In this document: positions 56,154 through 64,000 of the stretch, piece after piece
How positions within the stretch are numbered: position 1 is the first letter of the stretch
Layout of the letters: every line of letters starts with the position of its first letter
NCBI GenBank assembly: GCA_029248665.1
Contig: JAQWIW010000011.1
Span: forward strand, 1 to 64,000
DNA from: Opitutia bacterium
GTDB taxonomy: Bacteria > Verrucomicrobiota > Verrucomicrobiia > Opitutales > Coraliomargaritaceae
Direction of reading: 5' to 3'
DNA: 64,000 nucleotides
Translations under genes and position numbers: made by a program
Notes under the pieces: model-generated
Database searches by the model: none
The model's input: only the letters and a program-made list of their open reading frames with translations
What the model was told of the DNA's origin: nothing

Positions 56154-57209
56154 TTAGGATGAGGTTGTGTTAACTTCCGTTTCTTCTGGTTTTACTGAAT
56201 CATTGAGTCGATTTAAATAAGTGTTTAAATTAAAATTCAATATCGGTAACAAGCAAATAAGCCCTATGGTAGTAAGTATCAAAACAGCCATGCCCATAAC
56301 ATCGTGAACACTACCTATATCTCCTATTAATGGAAGTATCCAATGATCATTAATTGCTTCTGCTCCATAAAAATAGGCCCACAAAGTTAAAAATCCGCTT
56401 CGAAAAAGATTAGTAAGCACTGCGAAAATCATAGCCATAATAACCAAAAGAATTTTTTTCCAAAATTTCTTTAAATAGACTGAAGCGAGAAAAGATCCTG
56501 CAAACAGACAAGCGGTCAGTGAACGGATGCCTGAACAAGCTTCCTCTACTCCAACAACTCCCTTAGGCAAAACAAGAATATTTCCCTGACGTTCAATCTC
56601 AAATCCAAGAAAGTCCATTAAAGTGAAGACAACAATTGTAACCTGGGTTAATAAAAATACACGCATTTGAGTCTCTAAAACAGATACCAAAGGTGCTGAA
56701 ATTAACCAAATAAGTGCTGGAAATAAAAATAAAAAAGTAAGCTTTAAGCGATTTTTCAAAAGCATCTTTTTCCCATAAATGGTTTCGGATGAAAAAATAA
56801 ATACTGAAGACAAAAGCACTAAGGCAAAACCCATTGATATGGCTAAAGTAGCTGGATTTTGCGGCATAGTCGCTGCTCTCAAGAGACCGCCGACTAAATA
56901 CAAAAGTGATCCAGTGATAAAACAGGAAATAGCTATAAGATTACAAATCCATAAACTTCCTTTCTTTTCATCATTCATCTTATTTGAGTCAGTATGGGTA
57001 ATAAATCCTATAATCGCTTCCTTACGGTCATATATGACATAAAGTGCAAATAAAGGGACTAAGTAGCCAAAACTATAATCATCACGTGATTCCCACCAAT
57101 AAGATTGGTCCCAAACCATGAAGGCTGCTAGAAATAGAATCAAAAAAACTACAGAAACAAGAGATTTAGGAAGATCTTTGAGGTTTAATTGATCACTATT
57201 TTGCGACAT
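56154..57209 (-). CDS. Exosortase (PEP-CTERM sorting transpeptidase)
   Basis: Multi-pass membrane cysteine transpeptidase that processes PEP-CTERM proteins at export. About eight hydrophobic segments surround the family triad Cys225 in VEEACSGIRSL, Arg270 in LTNLFRSGF and His302 in GSVHDVMG. At 351 residues it lacks a fused EpsI domain. No PEP-CTERM substrate or exopolysaccharide gene lies in the window; the only operon partner is glgA. The exosortase subfamily is not determined. Confidence 0.92.
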   Translation of the reverse strand: MSQNSDQLNLKDLPKSLVSVVFLILFLAAFMVWDQSYWWESRDDYSFGYLVPLFALYVIYDRKEAIIGFITHTDSNKMNDEKKGSLWICNLIAISCFITGSLLYLVGGLLRAATMPQNPATLAISMGFALVLLSSVFIFSSETIYGKKMLLKNRLKLTFLFLFPALIWLISAPLVSVLETQMRVFLLTQVTIVVFTLMDFLGFEIERQGNILVLPKGVVGVEEACSGIRSLTACLFAGSFLASVYLKKFWKKILLVIMAMIFAVLTNLFRSGFLTLWAYFYGAEAINDHWILPLIGDIGSVHDVMGMAVLILTTIGLICLLPILNFNLNTYLNRLNDSVKPEETEVNTTSS

Positions 57210-57313
57210 AGGTAAGATTAAATAATAATGCCTAGCTAATCGTCAATATTAGTCTCGAAAAAGTAGTAAACTTTCCTATAACTCTTTAAAAGATAAAATA
57301 TTAGATTTATAAC

Positions 57314-57817
57314 ATGGATTCCGAAAGTCACAGTCAAACCGAACGTTTGCATGCGTATTGGCGCATGCCTTACATCAAAGCGAATGGCAAAAGTACAGAT
57401 TCTTCCAATCCGTTTGCTAATTTAAAGGATTCAGACGAATTTAAGCACCATATCCTAGTCAAAGGACGACATACCTGTATTTTACTCAATTTATTTCCCT
57501 ATAACGCAGGACATCTACTTGTAATACCTTTTCGAGAGGTCTCTGATATCTCTGATTTAAATGAGGCTGAACAAAAAGAATTCATGGAATTCATGATAAA
57601 AGCTAAGTCTCTATTAATCAAAGCATTGAATCCGAATGGCTTTAATATTGGCTTCAATTTAGGAAAAGCAGCAGGGGCAGGAATTCCTCAGCACTTACAT
57701 TGCCATGTTGTACCTCGTTGGGAAGGCGACCACAATTTCATGCCAGTTATTTCAAATACAAGAGTACTACCTGAATCAATTGAAGAAATGTGGAAGCAAC
57801 TAAAACAATATTGCTAA
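57314..57817 (+). CDS. HIT-family nucleotide hydrolase/phosphorylase (Ap4A phosphorylase-like)
   Basis: Histidine-triad enzyme. The triad QHLHCHVVPRW lies near residue 128. The sequence, with LNLFPYNAGHLLVIPFREV, GFNIGFNLG and GGD-like WEGDHNFMPVI, matches by eye the mycobacterial Ap4A phosphorylase type more than Hint-type proteins. The length of 167 fits. It would degrade dinucleoside polyphosphates. No Shine-Dalgarno sequence precedes its ATG. It stands alone, followed by a hairpin. Confidence 0.88.
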   Translation: MDSESHSQTERLHAYWRMPYIKANGKSTDSSNPFANLKDSDEFKHHILVKGRHTCILLNLFPYNAGHLLVIPFREVSDISDLNEAEQKEFMEFMIKAKSLLIKALNPNGFNIGFNLGKAAGAGIPQHLHCHVVPRWEGDHNFMPVISNTRVLPESIEEMWKQLKQYC

Positions 57818-57873
57818 AATATTACAGTTAAAAAAATAATAGACGACTCAACAAAAGACCCGCACTATAAGTT

Positions 57874-57901
57874 AGGTGAGAATTTCATAAGCTCACCTTT
57901 T
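57874..57901 (+). terminator. Possible terminator after the HIT-family gene
   Basis: AGGTGAG (57874-57880), an 11-base loop, CTCACCT (57892-57898), then a short T-run. It lies 56 bases after the HIT gene stop and just before the pgpH-like gene. Confidence 0.5.
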
Positions 57902-57921
57902 CAACCCTCTATTAGGCAAGT

Positions 57922-60267
57922 ATGGTACATAAAAAAACAGGCACAAAAAAAGGATCGAAATCACTCAAACGAACCTCCTCCCCTCTGATAAGTTTTATTC
58001 AAACAATACAAACTAAGGACCTCATAGAACTTGCTTGTTTTATCGCCTTTGGAATCACTATTTTAATGATCAGCTTTCTCGGTAAAGCTAATGAATCTCG
58101 CACTCTGATTCTTAAAGAATATGCCAAAGAGAGAATTGTTGCAGAATTCCCTTTCAGCTATACAAGCGACATTGCTAATGAAGAAAAAGCTAAGCTCATA
58201 CGTGCGAAAACTCCCCCTATTTTTGATAAGACCTTGGAAGCTTATGATAATTTTGCTCACTTCATTGAATCTATAAGCGTTGCCCATGAAACATTCACAT
58301 TAGACAATGAAGATATTGAAGAATCTGAAAGGCCTGAGTTTGCTGAATATTTATCTAAAAACTTCGACTCAATCTGGGGCAATAGTTCCAGGGCATTTAA
58401 TTATCAGTTAATTGATGAATTATTTGCAAATACTTCTCTTAAGGAACGATCTAAATTATTTAAAGAATGCCTAGAAGTTCTAAAAAATATTTACACCATA
58501 GGCATATATGACCCAACGATTAATAGTAATTTAAATAACCAAAACATACTATTCAGCATCTCTGATATTTCTGAAATACATGAAAATACGAGTTCCCCTA
58601 TCTTAAGGGATGAAGCTATATCTTTTCTCAAGGAAAGCATAGATGATATAAGCAAAAATGAGAATATTGCCCAAACTTTATTGGCTATTTATGAATATGA
58701 CTTAAGTCCGAATTTAGTTTTTAACGAATCAAAAACAAAGGCTTCTATTACATTGGCAGTAGATGCTATGGAGCCAGAAATCTTTTCATTTGAGCAAGGT
58801 GATACACTAATCGCACCAGGTCAACTTATCAGCCCTTTTGAAATTGAAAAAATCAAGGCCTATGAATTGGCTGAAGATACTTTAAAAGGTGATACATTGT
58901 TTTTTAATGATTTATTCATTAAGCGTACTTTTCTTACTTTAACTCTCTTAATAATTATCTTCTTAATCATCGGTTACAGTTTAAAAGATGCGACAAAGAG
59001 AAACACGACTTTAGCCGTCTCTGGATTGTCTATTATTTTAAATTTAATTCTTTTTAGGCTTATTTTAGAATTAGGTGGCGTGCTTTTAAATAATAACGAA
59101 GCACTTTTGGCACTCTTACCTAATTTACTCCCTATAGCACTAGCTCCCATTTTAACTGCTGTCTTGGTCGGATCAATGCCAGGTATTATTACTGCATTAA
59201 TCATCTCTGTTTTATTTTCTTTGGGCTTCGATAATTCACTCGAGCAATTTCTAATTACATTTTTGCCAGGGATTGTAGGTGTTTTTGCTTCATGTAAAAT
59301 CCGAAATCGTTCCAAACTATTAAGAGCTGGCTTACTTACAGGTGTTACCTCTGCAATCTGCTATTCTATCATTTCATTACTCAACGATAGTTCAATCGCT
59401 CTCATTTCTCAACAAATAATCTGCTCTATTGGTGTCGGATTCTTCACGGGTATTACAGTCGTTGGTTTCTTATCAACCTTTGAACAAATATTTAAAATCA
59501 CAACCAGTATTACGCTATTAGAACTAACTGATTTCAATCACCCTATTTTACGCAAGATGCAATTGGAAGCACCTGGGACCTATCATCACAGTTTAATGGT
59601 AGCCAACTTGTCTGAAAATGCTGCTGCAATGATTGGTTCTAACCCCCTTTTATGCCGAGTTTGCTGTCTCTTTCATGATATTGGAAAGCTTGTAAAACCA
59701 GAATATTTTTCAGAAAACCAGAGAGGCTTTAATCCACATGACGAGAAAAACCCTTCCATGAGTGCTCTAGTCATTAAGGCACATGTAAAAGAAGGAGTTG
59801 AAATAGCAAAACAGGAGAAGTTACCTAAAATCGTTATTGATGTAATAAAACAGCACCATGGAACGAGTTTAATTAAATATTTTTATCATCAAGCACAGAA
59901 ACAACGTAACTCTGAAGCATATAATGATATTAACCAGACACAAGATACACAGAGCGACAAATCAATCCACCAATCCACTTATCGATACGATGGACCTAAA
60001 CCAAATTTTAAAGAAAGTGCGATTATCTTTTTTGCTGATGCCGTAGAAGCAGCAAGCCGATCGTTAAAGAAAATCTCCCAACCCTCTATTGAGGAAATGA
60101 TCGATTCTATTTTTGAAAGCCGAATCAAGGACGGGCAACTAGATGAATGTCCATTGACTTTTAAAGAGCTTGATACAATTAAAGCTAGCTTTACTCGAAC
60201 ACTGCTCAATATGCTACATTCACGAATTGAATACCCAAAAGACTCTGAAATTGAGTCTGGCAACTAA
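57922..60267 (+). CDS. 7TM-HD membrane phosphohydrolase (PgpH-like)
   Basis: Membrane protein with one N-terminal helix (LIELACFIAFGITILMISFL), a large extracytoplasmic 7TMR-HDED domain, about seven membrane helices (residues ~330-520), and a cytoplasmic HD domain with LFHDIGKLVKPEYF near residue 585, HPHDEKNPSM-like NPHDEKNPS and KQHHGTSLIKYFYHQA. This is the architecture of PgpH, which hydrolyses c-di-AMP in Listeria. The acid and His ligands of the HD site look intact. ybeY follows 22 bases downstream, as is common in many bacteria. Confidence 0.92.
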   Translation: MVHKKTGTKKGSKSLKRTSSPLISFIQTIQTKDLIELACFIAFGITILMISFLGKANESRTLILKEYAKERIVAEFPFSYTSDIANEEKAKLIRAKTPPIFDKTLEAYDNFAHFIESISVAHETFTLDNEDIEESERPEFAEYLSKNFDSIWGNSSRAFNYQLIDELFANTSLKERSKLFKECLEVLKNIYTIGIYDPTINSNLNNQNILFSISDISEIHENTSSPILRDEAISFLKESIDDISKNENIAQTLLAIYEYDLSPNLVFNESKTKASITLAVDAMEPEIFSFEQGDTLIAPGQLISPFEIEKIKAYELAEDTLKGDTLFFNDLFIKRTFLTLTLLIIIFLIIGYSLKDATKRNTTLAVSGLSIILNLILFRLILELGGVLLNNNEALLALLPNLLPIALAPILTAVLVGSMPGIITALIISVLFSLGFDNSLEQFLITFLPGIVGVFASCKIRNRSKLLRAGLLTGVTSAICYSIISLLNDSSIALISQQIICSIGVGFFTGITVVGFLSTFEQIFKITTSITLLELTDFNHPILRKMQLEAPGTYHHSLMVANLSENAAAMIGSNPLLCRVCCLFHDIGKLVKPEYFSENQRGFNPHDEKNPSMSALVIKAHVKEGVEIAKQEKLPKIVIDVIKQHHGTSLIKYFYHQAQKQRNSEAYNDINQTQDTQSDKSIHQSTYRYDGPKPNFKESAIIFFADAVEAASRSLKKISQPSIEEMIDSIFESRIKDGQLDECPLTFKELDTIKASFTRTLLNMLHSRIEYPKDSEIESGN

Positions 60268-60289
60268 CAAGCTCCTATTTCAAACATTC

Positions 60290-60748
60290 ATGGACTCAAT
60301 TGAAATAGAAATAAATAATCAATTTACACAACTTAAGGATCCTGATTTTCGAACAAAGGCCATATGTTCGGCCTTAGCAGCTTCACAGTTTAAATTGAAC
60401 CCTGGAACTCTCTCTATTGTATTTGTTAATGACACTACGATTAAACAACTACACGAATCATTTTTAGATGACCCTAGCCCGACCGATGTCATCACCTTTC
60501 CGGCAAATCCCAGTTTTGATTCAGCTGGTGAAATTTGTATCTCGATTGATGAAGCTATCAAAAATGCAAAATCTTTTAGCACGACAATCAGTCATGAAAT
60601 TACTCTTTATTTGATCCATGGGTGGCTTCATCTATTTGGATTTGATGACAAAAATGAAGTCGCGATTACCGCCATGCGTCAGGCCGAAAAAGATGCCCTA
60701 AATTTAATTAATTTTAAAGATCCTATTCCCGACTATCAAATCATATAA
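60290..60748 (+). CDS. ybeY: YbeY-family endoribonuclease with Asp as third metal ligand
   Basis: RNA-processing metalloenzyme acting on 16S rRNA maturation and quality control. I chose the ATG at 60290 (152 residues); the longer frame from 60170 runs inside pgpH and adds nothing family-like. TDVITFP, the upstream GEICISIDEA and SHEITLYLIHGWLHLFGFDD are YbeY motifs, but the normal H-x3-H-x5-H zinc site reads His110, His114, Asp120: the last His is Asp. Metzincin-type Asp ligands exist elsewhere, so activity may persist. Confidence 0.9.
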   Translation: MDSIEIEINNQFTQLKDPDFRTKAICSALAASQFKLNPGTLSIVFVNDTTIKQLHESFLDDPSPTDVITFPANPSFDSAGEICISIDEAIKNAKSFSTTISHEITLYLIHGWLHLFGFDDKNEVAITAMRQAEKDALNLINFKDPIPDYQII

Positions 60749-60785
60749 AGGAATTGAATCATATGAAATAATAGATTGCTGTTGG

Positions 60786-61604
60786 CTATTCCTCGTCATT
60801 TTCAATGCTAATAAACTCTAAAGCATCTGGGGTGGTATCAAATTTCTTATCATTGTAGTCAATGAATGAAGGCGAATCCCAATCATAGCCCATATGACGA
60901 CTCGCCATTTCTGAAATAGCCTGAATTGCATCAGCTGTTTCTATATTATAAAAAGGAATACTAAAGAAAGTAATCCATGAAGGCTTAAGCTTATCCTCTA
61001 GAGTTTTATTTTGCAGGTGGGTTTTCTCAAAAGCAGTCACATTGACAAAAAGGCGTTTTTCTTCAGAGGCTTCGAGTAACAAACGTCTTTTAAAAGAATA
61101 AGGATACAATTCAGACATTTTCATTGCTCCTATTAATTTAGCATTATCACTGCCTACTGTAGAAAAGCTATTAGTAGAACCTATATCTATCATTTGTATT
61201 TCCTGAGACCCATCATCTAAATCCATCACGACCATTTCTTGATCCATAAATTCGTAATCATCAGTCACCTCTTCCGTAAAACCCCAATTCACTAGGAGTA
61301 TAAAATCAACGCTCTCCGGTGGCTGATCTAGAATGAAATTTTGCTTCATCATTTCGGGAGCTAAAATCTGAATTACAGTTTGGAAACTGACTGACTCAAC
61401 AGGCATTTCGTTTTGAGTCACTTCAGGATAATAATTACCTTCTAAAAAAGCACATATTTCAGCAAGTGGCTTACCGCTCTCATCTGTATTTCGAACATAA
61501 TCCTCATTTGACCAAGAATACACTAGTATTCTGGAAGCACTATTGCCTGAAAGACTAGTGTAGAAAAAAAGGATAATTAAAAATAGTGATAAATGCCTAT
61601 ACAT
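60786..61604 (-). CDS. Secreted hypothetical protein coupled to clpX
   Basis: Unrecognised 272-residue protein. An N-terminal hydrophobic stretch (LSLFLIILFFYTSLSGNSAS) looks like a signal peptide with cleavage near residue 24. The mature part is acidic (DDGSQE, IENDEE end) with no Cys-rich or repeat region, possibly beta-rich in the middle. Its ATG overlaps the clpX stop (TAATG), so it is translated with clpX. A periplasmic or surface protein in a tig-clpP-clpX operon is unusual. Function unknown. Confidence 0.75.
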   Translation of the reverse strand: MYRHLSLFLIILFFYTSLSGNSASRILVYSWSNEDYVRNTDESGKPLAEICAFLEGNYYPEVTQNEMPVESVSFQTVIQILAPEMMKQNFILDQPPESVDFILLVNWGFTEEVTDDYEFMDQEMVVMDLDDGSQEIQMIDIGSTNSFSTVGSDNAKLIGAMKMSELYPYSFKRRLLLEASEEKRLFVNVTAFEKTHLQNKTLEDKLKPSWITFFSIPFYNIETADAIQAISEMASRHMGYDWDSPSFIDYNDKKFDTTPDALEFISIENDEE

Positions 61605-62935
61605 TATGCTGCACTCTTCTTATCTACTTTGCCTTTAGATTTCGATTCTTTATTCTTAAATTTAATTTTAGGATTACTGGTACCTTCAACCACACCTAAA
61701 TCGATTTGAACCTCTTGCACACCTTCTAAGCTTGGAATTTCATACATAATATCGAGCATGATCTTTTCCATAATTGAGCGTAAAGCACGAGCACCTGTTT
61801 TCAGTACAATCGCCTTATCCGCAATTGCCTTGATAGCAGTCTTAGAAAACTGCAATTGAATGCCTTCCATCGAAAAAAGCTTTGTGAATTGTTTCACAAT
61901 AGAATTTTTTGTAGACAATAAAACGTGCTCTAAGTCTTCTTGAGTCAAAGGATTCAATACAGCCATCATCGGTAATCGACCTATGAATTCTGGAATTAAT
62001 CCGAATTGAACCAAATCTTCGGGCTCTGTATTTTTCAACATTTCGCTCACCTTAAGTGCTTCATCAATTCCTTCTAAAGGTTTAAATCCAATCGATTGAT
62101 TGCCTACTCTTCGGCCAACAATGTCCTCTAAGTCGACAAAAGCACCCCCACAAATAAATAAAATATTAGAGGTATCTAGTTGAATATATTCTTAGTTTGG
62201 ATGCTTACGACCTCCTTGAGGTGGTACATTGCAAACCGTACCTTCTAATATTTTCAAAAGTGCTTGTTGCACACCTTCACCTGAAACATCTCTGGTAATT
62301 GAAACATTATCAGTCTTTCGACCTATTTTATCAATTTCATCTACATAGATAATTCCTGATAAAGCTCGATCAACATTATATTCAGCGGCTTGTAAAAGAC
62401 GTAAAACAATATTCTCAACATCTTCACCTACATAACCTGCTTCAGTTAATGTTGTCGCATCTGCAATGGCAAAGGGCACGTCTAAAATATTTGCTAAAGT
62501 TCTGGCCAAATGTGTTTTACCGCTTCCAGTAGGCCCTAAGAGTAAAATATTACTTTTCTCGATAGACACATCAGAAAGTGATTTCTTTACTTTTGAGAAA
62601 GAATTTTCTGAAACAATCTTCTTTTCATCAAGTAAACGTTTATAGTGATTATAAACTGCTACAGAAAGTGTTTTTTTAGCGTACTCTTGTCCGATAATAT
62701 GATCATCTAAATAAGCTTTGATTTCATTTGGCTTGAGTAGCTTAAATGGCTTTTTTTCAGAAGTAGTCTCTACCTCCTTTACCTCATCTGTATTTTCTCG
62801 ATCAATAATTGTTTTACAAATACTCACACAATTGTCACAAATTTGGGCACCTTCTAAACCTGCAATCATACGATTTACTTCGTCATGGCTTTTTTTGCAG
62901 AATGAACAAAATGAAGTGCGACTAGAATAGGACAT
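61604..62935 (-). pseudogene. clpX: clpX split by an in-frame TAA at codon 248
   Basis: ClpX is the AAA+ unfoldase partner of ClpP. Codons 1-247 carry the zinc-binding domain (FCSFCKKSH...CDNC), Walker [10 protein letters not shown] and Walker [13 protein letters not shown] at 62192-62194 follows GGRKHPN where the family has Gln, and the same frame then continues without another stop through EYIQLDTSNILFICGG, the arginine-finger region GRLP and sensor 2 GARALRS to 61604. One base (CAA to TAA) explains it. The 247-residue fragment lacks sensor 1, arginine finger and sensor 2, so it should be inactive unless the stop is an error or is read through. Confidence 0.9.
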
Positions 62936-62948
62936 AATAGCGAAATAT

Positions 62949-63539
62949 TTATGAATCTTTACGTATCACTTTATCGATAATACCGTAATCCACGGCTTCA
63001 TCAGCTGTAAGATAAAAATCACGATCTGAATCAGCTTCAACCGCTTCTTTGGTTTTATTTGTGTGGATTGCGATTAATTCGTTCATACGCTCTCTCCAAC
63101 GAACAATTTCTTTAGCAGCAATAGAAATGTCAGACGTTTGCCCAGTTGCACCTCCAGTAGGTTGATGCATCATCACACGACTGTTAGGCAGAGCAAAACG
63201 CTTACCAGGTGTTCCAGATGCAAGTAATAAAGTGGACATACTAGCTGCCTGACCTACACAGTAAGTAACGATATCGCATTTTAAAAACTGCATTGTATCA
63301 TAAATGGCCATACCATCGGTCACACTACCACCTGGCGAATTAATATATAAGCTAATATCTTTTTTCGCATCTTCCATTTGCAAAAACAGCATTTGAGCTA
63401 TTACTGCATTGGCAACAAAATCGTTTATTGGTGTGCCAATAAAGATAATACGATCTCTTAGCAGGCGACTGTAAATATCCCATGCACGCTCAGTACGACC
63501 TTCACGTTCATAGACAGTTGGTAATGGAACATAACTCAC
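62949..63539 (-). CDS. clpP: ClpP serine protease, paralogue 2 (clpX-linked)
   Basis: Proteolytic subunit. The triad is Ser100 in GQAASMST, His125 in [10 protein letters not shown] and the Asp of DSDRDFYLT. The length of 196 and the N-terminus [20 protein letters not shown] match canonical ClpP. It sits between tig and clpX in the classic order. With paralogue 1 at 16515 the genome has two ClpPs; heteromeric rings are possible. Confidence 0.95.
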   Translation of the reverse strand: MSYVPLPTVYEREGRTERAWDIYSRLLRDRIIFIGTPINDFVANAVIAQMLFLQMEDAKKDISLYINSPGGSVTDGMAIYDTMQFLKCDIVTYCVGQAASMSTLLLASGTPGKRFALPNSRVMMHQPTGGATGQTSDISIAAKEIVRWRERMNELIAIHTNKTKEAVEADSDRDFYLTADEAVDYGIIDKVIRKDS

Positions 63540-63617
63540 GATAAATCCTTATTTTAAAATATTTTAATTATTAACTGATTGATGGAAGGCGTATAATAAA
63601 TCAACTTAATAAAAATC

Positions 63618-64000
63618 TCAATCTTTAGACTCAGATTTCTCTTCAACGGTAATTTCAGCCTTATCCATTAAAAAATTCAAGGTTTTACCAATTTTGATAT
63701 CTCTTTGCATAGCATCAATCTTACTACGATCTTTCTTCAACTCCTTAACAAGGGCTTCAGGCTTCTGACCTGACATTGAAGCCTGCTGAATGATCGCTCG
63801 GTTTAAATCGTCGTTTTCAACTTTGATTGATTCCTTATCTGCTATCATATCTAGAATGATAAATGACTTTAAGCGAGATTCCGCCATTTTTGTAGCACTT
63901 TCATGAAGGGCCTCTTTATTTTTCTCAAAGTCTTCAGCAGAAACTCCTTGTTGCATGTTTTTCTGCATGAAATCTTTCAAAATAGATTCTCTTTCTGAAT
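63618..64000 (-). CDS. tig: Trigger factor, C-terminal part (truncated by window edge)
   Basis: Ribosome-bound folding chaperone. Only the C-terminal ~125 codons are visible; the frame stays open to base 64000 with no stop, so the apparent TTG start at 63980 is internal. The helical SurA-like arm shows in KMAESRLKSFIILDMIADKE and in ALVKELKKDRSKIDAMQRDI. Position upstream of clpP and clpX is the conserved tig-clpP-clpX order and supports the call. Confidence 0.85.
   Translation of the reverse strand, partial: SERESILKDFMQKNMQQGVSAEDFEKNKEALHESATKMAESRLKSFIILDMIADKESIKVENDDLNRAIIQQASMSGQKPEALVKELKKDRSKIDAMQRDIKIGKTLNFLMDKAEITVEEKSESKD

Noticed and set aside
60170-60289. Upstream extension of ybeY into the pgpH end
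   Set aside because: The added 40 residues come from the pgpH frame overlap and do not look like YbeY; the ATG at 60290 gives the standard protein.
61604-62050. ClpX C-terminal half as an independent gene starting at a GTG
   Set aside because: It would start inside the AAA+ domain with no ribosome-binding site, and the frame is continuous with the N-terminal half across a single stop.
62192-62194. TAA reassigned to glutamine
   Set aside because: TAA is the natural stop of many genes in this window, with family-length proteins ending there.

Overview
The window looks like a stretch of core chromosome from a low-GC (AT-rich by eye), Gram-negative member of the Planctomycetes-Verrucomicrobia-Chlamydiae group, most likely Verrucomicrobiota (Opitutae-like). 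I infer this from gene content. It has a giant GreA with a long N-terminal extension of the chlamydial/verrucomicrobial kind, two separate ClpP subunits, an McsA-McsB-ClpC arginine-kinase/unfoldase set without CtsR, a multi-pass exosortase, sigma-54, and short scattered operons instead of large conserved clusters. No transposase, integrase, phage gene, CRISPR array or toxin-antitoxin pair was seen. Coding density is high and no gene-free stretch exceeds 300 bases; the longest is 228 bases at 51044-51271.

Layout. 1-9.7 kb: truncated MFS transporter, giant greA, rsmB, class I fumarase with an A-type Fe-S carrier upstream, rpoN, hemW and an oligopeptide-type ABC ATPase. 9.7-20.4 kb: a 45-residue lipoprotein gene, uvrA, a glutaredoxin-like gene, tolB-like beta-propeller, mrp, a small conserved gene, rpmG, rpiB, clpP1, a ZIP metal transporter, tRNA-Phe(GAA), tsaD and a MidA-type methyltransferase. 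20.5-26.9 kb: ribosomal genes (rpmB, rpsP-trmD-rplS, rplU-rpmA) around a Fur-family/TPR/priA operon. 27-35 kb: ribB with a dead RibA-like domain, mcsA-mcsB-clpC, ilvE, acs. 35-46.9 kb: a large unrecognised gene, hisF, mazG, hisS, an IHF/HU gene, ubiE, mutM-like, an amidohydrolase, sufS-sufU, xseB and dxs. 46.9-57.2 kb: uvrB, tsf-rpsB, an Hsp20-like gene, a TIM-barrel isomerase, rpsU, rlmD-like and SpoU methyltransferases, and exosortase-glgA. 57.3-64 kb: HIT protein, pgpH-like, ybeY, then tig-clpP-clpX and a secreted protein.

How it works together. Most genes serve translation (ribosomal proteins, rRNA/tRNA modification, EF-Ts), nucleotide excision repair (uvrA, uvrB, mutM-like, priA) and protein quality control (tig, clpP, clpX, clpP1, clpC, mcsAB). 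Fe-S supply (sufS-sufU, A-type carrier, mrp) serves clients in the same window (fumarase, HemW, RlmD-like, ferredoxin).

I do not see a clear undescribed multi-gene system. The most striking observations are single-gene oddities: clpX is cut by one in-frame TAA at codon 248 where the family has Gln; YbeY has Asp for its third metal-binding His; the MutM-like protein has lost its zinc-finger cysteines; the RibA half of RibBA lacks its zinc and catalytic residues; rimM is missing between rpsP and trmD; and a Fur-like tandem operator precedes the regulator gene that leads the priA operon. Almost no start codon on the + strand has a Shine-Dalgarno sequence.
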